Source of the DNA: Terramyces sp. JEL0728
Lineage: Eukaryota; Chytridiomycota; Chytridiomycetes; Rhizophydiales; Terramycetaceae
Assembly: GCA_027603945.1 (NCBI GenBank)
Contig: JADIIU010000160.1
Span: 1 to 26,196, forward strand
DNA length: 26,196 nucleotides
Direction of reading: 5' to 3'
Below the pieces are notes generated by a model. It saw only the letters and a list, made by a program, of their open reading frames with translations. It was not told where the DNA came from and searched no databases. Shown here piece by piece: positions 19,004 to 26,196 of this stretch; positions within the stretch are counted from its first letter, which is position 1, and each line of letters starts with the position of its first letter. Made by a program: the position numbers and the translations under genes.

Positions 19004-20586
19004 TTACAAGGTGTTTTCTCTTTGATTCCATCTGTAACTCTCATCCTTGAGTGGTTGTGTGTTTGACTGGGATGCCAAGGAAGCAAGTTCCATCATGTAA
19101 CCGGAACCATTATTAGATTGAATTTGTCCTGGTTGCGCGGTGTACTGATTGCTATTCATATATGGTTGCTGGATTGGGTAGTTCATTCCATATTGAACTT
19201 GGTTGGATTGTATATTACTTGGGATGTTAGATTGGACAGAAGGCTGTTCACCACTAGGAATATACTGCGACGAGTTTCCTCCTTGCATATCAATGTGGGT
19301 TCTTTCGTGCTTCCTTAAAGATCTGGAGTGGAAATATGCTTTTGTGCATGGTGGGAAAGAGCAGACATATGGCTTCACACTTGAGTGGGTCTACATTAGT
19401 TTTTTGTCACCTTTATATGTGTATTCAAGCCATCTTGTCTAGAGAATTTTTTGCCACAGTCAGCAACAGGGCAGGCGAATGGACGTTCACCAGTGTGTAT
19501 ACGAACGTGGTTTTGAATCTTGTGTCTTTTTGTGAATGGCTTCAACTGACGACTACAGCCTCTCCATTCGCAAACATAACTGGCTTTACCAGTACCAACA
19601 TGGTCTTGAAGAATATGCTGGACCAACATGTCCTGAGTATGTAGTTCCATGGTGCAAGTTCCCCAGCTGCACTGAGTTAATACAGCGGCGCCATCTGTAG
19701 GAGACAATTCTGTTGTTAATTGATGTTTACCTTGGCCATAATCTTGATCCCCATAGTACATTTTGTTCAAAGGAGAGACCTGATGTATATGTGAGTTGTA
19801 CCCACCCATTTGATTTCTATCATATGAATCATGTCTCTCATGCGATATTAATGGCTGTCCAACCCGGCTATCGTAGGAATCATGACGTTCATGGCCCATC
19901 ATTCCGGAATCATAGGATTCATGTCTGTCGTGTGAAATTAATTGAGAGCTATCGAATGAATCATGCGAACCAGGCTGTGAATTCATGTCGTAAGAAGGTT
20001 GCCGTTCATGTCCGAGAGGTCGGCTATCATATACCCTTGCTTCTTGCATCAATGGATGCAAGGGTCTGAATCCTGGACGATGTTGTGCCTGGGGAGGCTG
20101 GAGTTTGCTTTGCTCCAACTGCATCCCAACAAATTCATCAAACATTGTAGAAGTTCCAGAATAATTCTTTTTATGTTCAGGGGGATATTGTGTTGGGTAA
20201 GGCATATAAGCTGGGTTGTGTGCATTGTTCACGTATGGCGGTGAGTGCAAATGCGGTGAAGATGGGGTCGAATAACTCTGATAGTGCTGTTGTTGCATTT
20301 GCGGTTGCTGATAATTCCCCATCCCGGTCATCGAATGAAAGCGACGGTGTTTCTGGACGTCCTCAGGGTGCTGCTGTTGAGGCGGGTGGAATTCATCGGG
20401 TTGAGTTAGTGAAGAATTTCTCTTGTGCATTGGTTTTGCTTGCTGAGCTGGCGGTTGTGTGTATGAAATTGAGACTGATTTACGATGTCCCAGTCTCTTT
20501 GTACGCATTACATTGGGCTCTGAAGGCAGCTGTCCGTATAACTGGTCTGAATATAGTTTGTCTAACAAGTCATCTTGGTTGGACAT
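19004..20586 (-). CDS. C2H2 zinc-finger transcription factor with tandem CWCH2 fingers
   Basis: 520 aa; exons 20586-19411 and 19390-19004 with a 20-nt intron at 19391-19410 splitting finger 3 between its two His. Four fingers occupy about 306-424: CSWGTC..HILQDH, CEWRGC..HVRIH, CPVADC..HIKTH and CSFPPC..HERTH. The first two have Trp between the cysteines, the tandem CWCH2 signature of Zic, Gli, Glis, PacC/Rim101 and Zap1; KPFTKRHKIQNHVRIHTGERPF links fingers 2 and 3 as in Gli/Zic. The N-terminal 300 residues are disordered, with Gln, Pro and His runs and a degenerate repeat (about 190-260) built on HERHDSYDS. The C-terminus is Gln/Asn/Ser-rich. Likely a nuclear DNA-binding regulator; its target and exact orthology are unknown. 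The ATG at 20586 is the first in frame. Confidence 0.85.
19830..20025 (-). repeat. Degenerate coding repeat, unit around HERHDSYDS
   Basis: Within the zinc-finger gene, five to six imperfect copies encode variants such as GHERQPSYD, ISHDRHESYDS, GHERHDSYDS and ISHERHDSYDR. On the plus strand the DNA shows recurring tcatgacgttcatg- and gaatcatg-like blocks. This indicates in-frame expansion of a short acidic-basic unit. Confidence 0.7.
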
Positions 20587-21242
20587 CAGTGATAGAGTAG
20601 TCAGGGAACAGGTTGTTCTTTTTAAAAAGGTGGAGAACGCCCCAAACGAGAAGAGGGTGGACAAGCCACATAAGCACAAGAGATGAAACCATCTGGCAAA
20701 ACGCAGAAAAATTAGATAATACCAGCAGATGAAATAATAGATGCTCGCCGCACTAGGGTTGTTTGACTATTACTTTTGCAGGTAGAAAAACCAAGATGAA
20801 TAGAAATAGCGGATTTCAAGGGGCAAATGTGGACGCCCCGATCCACAAAAGTTTGAAACTGCTTCACCTTAGTTTTCTGCCCCATGCAATTGCTTGGATT
20901 TTTGAAAGGGCCCTTAGAAAACCGTCTTTAATTGTTCAATATAGCAATTTAAATGAGACATACAATTATCTGGAATTTCTTGTGTTTACAAAAATGCACT
21001 ATATTTCAAGGGGCCTGGCCAAACATATGATATTGATGTTGGTATAATCCACCGATAGACAATATACACGTTCAAATCTTGATTCCAGTCCGCATTTGAT
21101 GATCCTTGAATAGAGAAATTCATACTAGGTTGAAAGTGCCCAGAGACAGTTGCGCAGGACGTGACTCTTATTTTCGCTGTACATGTGCCCTTGAATCCGC
21201 ACAGTGGAGAAAAGTCAGTTTATTTCTTTATTGCAAATACAA
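20587..21242. other. 656-bp spacer between the zinc-finger gene and RLI1
   Basis: This is the longest gene-free stretch. It should hold the zinc-finger promoter and the RLI1 3' end; on the minus strand two AATAAA-like signals lie just after the RLI1 stop (near 21220-21235). A plus-strand frame at 20796-21047 could encode 83 aa starting MNRNSGFQGANVDAPIH but has no recognisable family or supporting signals. No RNA gene was recognised. Confidence 0.45.
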
Positions 21243-23183
21243 TTAATCATCACCTTCCAAGAAAAAGTAATTTCCACTCAACTTTTGTTCTTTATCTTTG
21301 ACTGACTCAAACTTATTAATACGCGGTCTAAAGTTGGTTGGATCTCTTCTAAAGGTAATCTCTAATTCTTTCAAGAAAGTGTTCATACCAGTCAAGAGAG
21401 ATTCAGGGCTATGGTTAGATGGTATTTACCAGTTTGCTGTGGCTTTCACAGCTGGAGTGCCGTCGTATACAATAACTCTATCTGCCAAGTAAGTAGCCAT
21501 GATGAAATCGTGCTCGACGATGAATGCAGTCTTCTTGGAGTGCATGATAAACTTTTTGATCACCTTGGCAGCAATGATACGCTGCTCAGAGTCCAAATAA
21601 GCAGAAGGCTCATCAATCAAATAAATATCAGCAGGTTTGCCAAGAGCAAGCACAATAGCAACTCTTTGCAATTCACCACCAGACAAGGTTTTTACCGGCT
21701 GATCAATGATGTTTTCAATTTGCAATGGCTTGACGACATCGCTCTGGAATTGCTGGTCCAAGAATGCACCCTTGATATTCTTTAGCAACAACATACGAAC
21801 GGTTCCTTCGAACTTTGGGGCAATCTTTTGTGGTTTGAGCGAAACACGTAATTCAGGAACCTGTGCTTCAGTATCTGCCTGTGTAATGCCAGCCAACAAT
21901 CGAATGAATGTTGTTTTACCAGTACCGTTCTGCCCCAACATGACAATGATTTCAGAGTCAGTGAAGGTGCCAGACTTTACGTCCAGGGTAAAGTTCCCTT
22001 GAGTTTTGGTCATTGCTGGATATTCATATTTTCTGTCCTTGTTGGCAAGGTAATCATCAGCAGTTTCAGCCAGTCTGAAAGTGAGAGATTCATCACGGAA
22101 ACGCAAGTTTTCAGTTGGGATTTTGCCATCCAAGAAGATATTGATGCCTTCCCTAACAGAGAAGGGCAAAGTAACAACACCGTATGCACTAGGCATGCCG
22201 TACAGAACACACACAAAGTCAGAGAGGTAATCCAAGACCGACAAATCGTGTTCTACTACAATAACATAGGCGGTTGCGTGTAATAGGGAACGGATCACCT
22301 TGGCAGCATTCAAACGCTGCTTGACATCCAAATAGGAGGAAGGTTCATCAAACATATAGCTAAAATTATAAAAATTTTACATGTCTGCTTTTTGACAGGC
22401 GGTTAAGCCAATGGCAAATCTCTGCAATTCTCCACCAGAAAGAACGCCGATTTCACGATCCATAACATGTTTAAGTTCTATATTAATTAATTAGCACCCA
22501 AAATATCCAATAAAAAGTCCATATTTCCATTGTCGTATTTGGCATTGAGCAAAGTAGCAACTTCACCCTTTGCGGCTCTGGGAAGGTTATCAACATATTG
22601 TGGTTTGATGATTGCCTTCAAGTTATCCTCGAGGATCTTTGTGAAATAGTTTTGTAATTCAGACCCGCGGAAATATTTCAAGATTTCTTCCCAATCTGGA
22701 GGATCCTAACGAATTAATTCTATTCTATAATAATCGCAATTGCAATCTAGTTACATACCGCAAATCTTCCCAAATTTGGTTTTTGTTTTCCAGCCAAAAT
22801 CTTTAAAGCCGTGGATTTTCCAATACCGTTGGTGCCTACTAAGCCTAGCACTTGTCCTGGTCTAGGGACAGGTAAACGGTGCAGTTTGAAAGAGTTTGCA
22901 GAGTATCTGTGAGTAGTTTCCTTTTCCAAGTTGGTTGGTAAATTGATAATTGAAATGGCTTCGAATGGACATTTCTTTACACAGATACCACAACCGATAC
23001 ACAATTCTTCAGAGATATAAGCGATTTTGTCGTTTGGAGACACTTCGATACATAATTTCCCTGATGTCAATACAAAGTACCCATTCGAACGACTGGACAT
23101 CCCTTTTTGCATTCTTGGCGACATTTTTTAGGTTTACATTTGTCTGTGCTGACGATTGCGATACGAGTTAACTTGTCAGACAT
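21243..23183 (-). CDS. RLI1: ABCE1/RLI1 ribosome recycling ATPase
   Basis: Essential Fe-S ABC ATPase that splits post-termination ribosomes. Six exons: 23183-23081, 23060-22759, 22705-22498, 22477-22381, 22359-21430, 21408-21243; introns of 20, 53, 20, 21 and 21 nt; 601 aa, near the yeast length of 608. N-terminal cysteine region: [24 protein letters not shown] and the ferredoxin-type [15 protein letters not shown]1: Walker [10 protein letters not shown] (about 110-118), signature [11 protein letters not shown], Walker [14 protein letters not shown]2: [31 protein letters not shown], then [19 protein letters not shown] and the terminal [23 protein letters not shown]. The intron at 22706-22758 is the only long one in the window and begins GTATGT. 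Divergent from IRC21 with 61 bp between starts. Confidence 0.96.
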
Positions 23184-23244
23184 TCTGCTTGTAATGCGAG
23201 AAAAAAAAGTGGAGGGATTTTTGCAGAAAAGTGCAACAGTCACA

Positions 23245-23853
23245 ATGTTTAATTTTCTCAAGCAGGTATTAATTGGTGAGGACGAACCAGTAGAATCGCA
23301 GCCAGAATCTGAAATGGACGGAGCAACAAACTCAGAAGGTGTTGGAAATGAAACTAAAACTGAAAATACAGAAATTAAGAAGGATTCTATTCCAGATATT
23401 AGAATTGAAGAGGATAAAGTAATGGGTCCGCCAAAACCAGGGAATCCAAAAAAGAGAAGCGACTTGAACGCATTTCCAATGCTTAATGGTCCCCAAAGAG
23501 TAGCAACTGGAAACCCTCGTAAAGTCCCATTGCAACCTAACCATTCTCCGCTGGACTGGGCAAAGTTAAAATCATCTGGTGCGGATTTGAGAGGCGGGCA
23601 ATTACAGTTGAAAAGGTATACGGATACCGACCTAGCTCAGCATAACAAGAGGGATGATATGTGGATGGCATATCAGGGAAAAGTTTATAACGTAACTCCG
23701 TATGTTGCCTTCCATCCTGGCGGTGTACCTCAGCTAATGCGAGGTGCTGGAAAGGAGGCGACAGAATTAATCCAGAAAATACATCCATGGGTTAATATCG
23801 ACATGATGCTTGACAAGTGTATGATCGGATACTACGTCAAAGAATCTCTGTAA
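23245..23853 (+). CDS. IRC21: Cytochrome b5-domain protein, Irc21 type
   Basis: Small heme protein of 202 aa, matching the length of yeast Irc21 (201). Single exon. The N-terminal third is acidic and low complexity; then [16 protein letters not shown] and GADLRGG, the segment that precedes the b5 fold in Irc21 and CYB5R4-type proteins. The b5 domain runs from about residue 120: [24 protein letters not shown] carrying the first heme-ligand His, and HPWVN carrying the second, ending CMIGYYV. Likely an electron-transfer partner; whether it serves the P450s or ERG enzymes nearby is unknown. An in-frame ATG at 23194 would add 17 residues but would leave only 10 bp to the RLI1 start. Its stop overlaps AATAAA at 23852-23857. 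Confidence 0.88.
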   Translation: MFNFLKQVLIGEDEPVESQPESEMDGATNSEGVGNETKTENTEIKKDSIPDIRIEEDKVMGPPKPGNPKKRSDLNAFPMLNGPQRVATGNPRKVPLQPNHSPLDWAKLKSSGADLRGGQLQLKRYTDTDLAQHNKRDDMWMAYQGKVYNVTPYVAFHPGGVPQLMRGAGKEATELIQKIHPWVNIDMMLDKCMIGYYVKESL

Positions 23854-24218
23854 TAAATCTGCACATTCTAATTATTTATTGTCCGACACTGTCAACCAAT
23901 AAAATATCTTCCAAGCCACAAGAGTATAAAGCGTGAAAACGAGGAGAAAAACCTTGAGTTTTCACAAGCAGCTTTATGAAGTCAAATTACTACTGCCTCA
24001 GTTAATGGGTATGTGGTGCTAGAGTTGTTTAAGACTAAATGGCTATGCTTATAGCGCGAACATGTTAGTAGAATAGGGTGGCCTAATTATTAGTGTGTTC
24101 GGCAACGGCCTACATTTTAGAATATTTCTCTTTGTACTTGAGACAAGTATTGTATCCAATTATGTGATTTCTTGTAAAGCTACTGTCTTTCTAAAGAATT
24201 ACTAGAGATTTATTGAAA
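23854..24218. other. 365-bp convergent spacer, possible non-coding RNA
   Basis: Both flanking genes end here, so no promoter is required, yet the spacer is far longer than the other convergent ones (2, 15, 21 and 58 bp). It contains a TATA-like gtataaag near 23923 and, just downstream, an inverted repeat GTGAAAAC (23933-23940) and GTTTTCAC (23958-23965) with a 17-nt loop. I found no tRNA features, snRNA core sequence or clear snoRNA boxes. Its content is unknown. Confidence 0.35.
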
Positions 24219-26071
24219 TTAATAAGCAGATGCTTGACCATGCTTTCTTTCATCGCCAGCAGCAAGCACCAAGCCAGAGGAGAGTCTCTTTAACGAAGAA
24301 ACGCACGAAGTATACACACCAGGCTCGAGTTTCTTTATCTCATGCCCTCTTTCAATCAATCCGGCTTCGACGTCACCAGGGATGTAGGATTCAATTTCGA
24401 CTTTGTCAGGTAACAGTTGATGGTGCACCCGAGGTGCCATCACAGCATCGTATGGCGAGCTGTCTAAATCAATCATTCTTATAATGGACTGGACAGTTGA
24501 AGTGGTAATGTGTGATCCACCACTGGCACCACTGACTACAAATACTTTTCCATTCTTTTCAATGATTACTGGCGCTGACGAAGATTGAGGTCTCTTTCCT
24601 GGATGCACGTAGTTGTATGGTGATGGTGCTAATCCAAAAGAGTTGCTTACTCCAGGGATAGAAAAATCATCCTGGAATTAAGTTACGAGTACCATTTCAT
24701 CATTCAATACAATGCCAGTTACTGGATCAACAACTTTTGAACCAAACAATAGATTAACGGTGGAGGTCAAAGCAGCAGCATCTCCCTCCTTGCCTAAAAT
24801 AGACATGTGCATCTGTATTAAAAACACTTACTGTGCCGTGATTACCGGTATTCTCAAACTGCGGCTGGTAATATTCAACAGGAAATGTTTTGGACTATGT
24901 TAAAATAAAGTACATCGTCAATCTTTTCGAACAGCTCTTTTCCATTTTGCTTGCTGCTGAAATATTTGGCAATACTTGTAATATTTCGGTAAATGGGCTA
25001 ATATTAACTACTAGTACATCGATAGGGTCGCCATAGAAACCGCGTTCTGCATAGCCATGCTTCAGCGCTTCAACTAGGCGATGAGTATTCAAAGGATCTA
25101 GTTTATCAAACGCGCTGTAATTTTCAATAGTGTTCAAGACAGAGAGCAATACCGCACCGCTAGCAGGCGGCGGTGCACTTATTACCTTTAACCCTCTATA
25201 ACTACCAACCAACGGACGAGTTTCTTTTGCTCGATAGTTTCGTAAATCCTCAAGAGTTAAAATGCCTCCTGTTCTATTAACTGTCTTTATCAATTCATCT
25301 GCAATCCAACCGTTGTAAAACACATCCGCACCTTCTTCAGCAATAGATTCCAATGTTTTCGCATACTCTGGTCTCTTTAGCCAATCGCCGTCCACAAGCA
25401 ACTTTCCATTTGGAGCAAGCAGTTTTTGCAAAATGGGATCTTTTGCAATTTCATCTTTGGTGCTCTTTGTTTTGGCTTCAAACGCTTTGTTTACCCTAAA
25501 TCCATCTCTTGCGATTGTAATTGAAGGCTCAAACAATCGCTTCCAAGGTAATTTACCAAACTTTTTGTGTGCTTGTTCCAATCCACGCAGCTCTCCTGGA
25601 ACTGCTACTGACAACCCTCCCAGTTGAGCAGACATTGGGTCCTTTATAAACATATTTGTGGTTGCTGCTGCTGGTGCTTCTTCTCTGAAATCAAATACAG
25701 TGGTTTCGCCATCAGCACCTCTGTGGACCATAAATCCACCACCTCCAATACCGGAAGCATAAAAGTTGACTGTTCCGATACAAATACATGTCGCTACTGC
25801 TGAATCTACTGCTGATCCACCGTCCTTTAAAACGTTTACTCCGATATCAGAGCACAGCTCGTGCTCAGTTGCAACAGCGCCGTTGTATCCTCTTGCTGCC
25901 TGTTAAATATCTGTACCTTCAGAAGTTTTTTTGTAGGTTGAGAAGCTGGTGAACAGAACTAAGTTAATTGGAATTACCAAAAAAGACTGCTGCGAATGTT
26001 AGAAATTGGATCCGTCTTTTGTTGAATCTTGGCATATGCTGTGTGTGTTTCACTTCCATAGATTTTTCCAT
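24219..26071 (-). CDS. GGT1: Gamma-glutamyltransferase (glutathione hydrolase)
   Basis: Type II membrane ectoenzyme that removes the gamma-glutamyl group of glutathione and self-cleaves into two chains. Seven exons: 26071-25978, 25958-25917, 25895-25018, 24997-24914, 24894-24832, 24812-24693, 24671-24219; six introns of 19-21 nt; 577 aa. Basic N-terminus then a signal anchor IQFLTFAAVFFVLFTSFSTY (21-40). Blocks: ARGYNGAVATEHELCSDIG, GGSAVDSAVAT, SGIGGGGFMV, LGGLSVAVPGELRGLE, SAPPPASGAVLL, HRLVEALKHGYAERGFYGDP, the processing site HGT-MHMS with catalytic Thr about residue 387, LTSTVNLLFGSKV, LNDEMDDFSIPGV, HPGKRPQSSSAP and VSGASGGSHITT. The intron at 24813-24831 falls exactly after the catalytic Thr codon. 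Two introns of 21 nt contain in-frame stops. AATAAA follows the stop closely. Confidence 0.95.
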
Positions 26072-26196
26072 CGTTTGGGCAAGGACAATTTCAGTAAGTT
26101 TAAATGACTTGCCGCAAATTATCACGCAAGAAATTGATTTATTTTTAATTTAGAAAAGCAAGGATGAAATCAAAATAAAAAGAGATGGTGCGATGA
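26072..26196. other. Right-edge upstream region of the gamma-glutamyltransferase gene
   Basis: 125 bp, presumed GGT promoter and perhaps the start of a further gene. Plus-strand ATGs near 26164 and 26185 open frames that stop almost at once (unless a micro-intron follows), so no gene is called. Confidence 0.3.

Noticed and set aside
20796..21047. 83-aa plus-strand ORF between the zinc-finger gene and RLI1
   Set aside because: No family resemblance, no promoter signal and biased only by chance openness; left as unproven.
25900..25916. A 17-nt intron in the gamma-glutamyltransferase gene
   Set aside because: It breaks the frame; the acceptor 4 nt further (21 nt) gives the conserved ARGYNGAVATEHE block.
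1..26196. tRNA, rRNA, transposon or CRISPR array
   Set aside because: No T-loop-type GTTCGA boxes in context, no rRNA blocks, no transposase or reverse transcriptase motifs and no regularly spaced repeats were seen.

Overview
The window is nuclear DNA of a compact eukaryotic genome, most likely a fungus or a close relative of fungi. The gene set points there: LEU2, ERG27, BMT2, the SAGA subunit NGG1/ADA3, an Irc21-type cytochrome b5 protein, RLI1, a MIR1-type phosphate carrier and an expanded P450 array. I cannot name the lineage from sequence alone. The striking property is splicing. By joining conserved protein blocks I placed 37 introns; 36 are only 19-25 nt long (mode 20) and one is 53 nt. 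This means most genes look broken into several open frames until the tiny introns are removed.

Layout. 1-7539 is a dense housekeeping block with alternating strands: mitochondrial phosphate carrier (-, cut by the left edge), 25S rRNA methyltransferase BMT2 (+), a SAM-carrier-like mitochondrial carrier (-), LEU2 (+), a VPS9-domain Rab5 exchange factor (-), ERG27 3-keto-steroid reductase (+), and a short/branched-chain acyl-CoA dehydrogenase (-). Spacers are tiny: convergent pairs are 2-21 bp apart, and one divergent pair has start codons 28 bp apart. 8040-16340 is a head-to-tail array of five related cytochrome P450 genes (+). 16552-18208 is NGG1 (+). 18267-20586 holds a small secreted Gln/Gly-rich orphan (-) and a four-finger tCWCH2-type zinc-finger factor (-). 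21243-23183 is RLI1/ABCE1 (-), divergent with IRC21 (+, 23245-23853). 24219-26071 is a gamma-glutamyltransferase (-).

The genes do not form one pathway. Two loose themes are mitochondrial or amino-acid metabolism (phosphate and SAM-like carriers, LEU2, branched-chain acyl-CoA dehydrogenase) and membrane lipid/heme oxidation (ERG27, the P450 array, the cytochrome b5 protein). The array of CYP52/CYP86/CYP704-like P450s suggests fatty-acid or alkane-type hydroxylation; that is inferred from motifs only.

Most notable observations: the near-uniform 20-nt introns, an in-frame stop in every intron whose length is a multiple of three (11 of 11), intron gain or loss between neighbouring P450 copies, AATAAA signals overlapping stop codons in six genes, and TATA boxes about 30 nt from the ATG. 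No tRNA, rRNA, transposon or CRISPR array was recognised.
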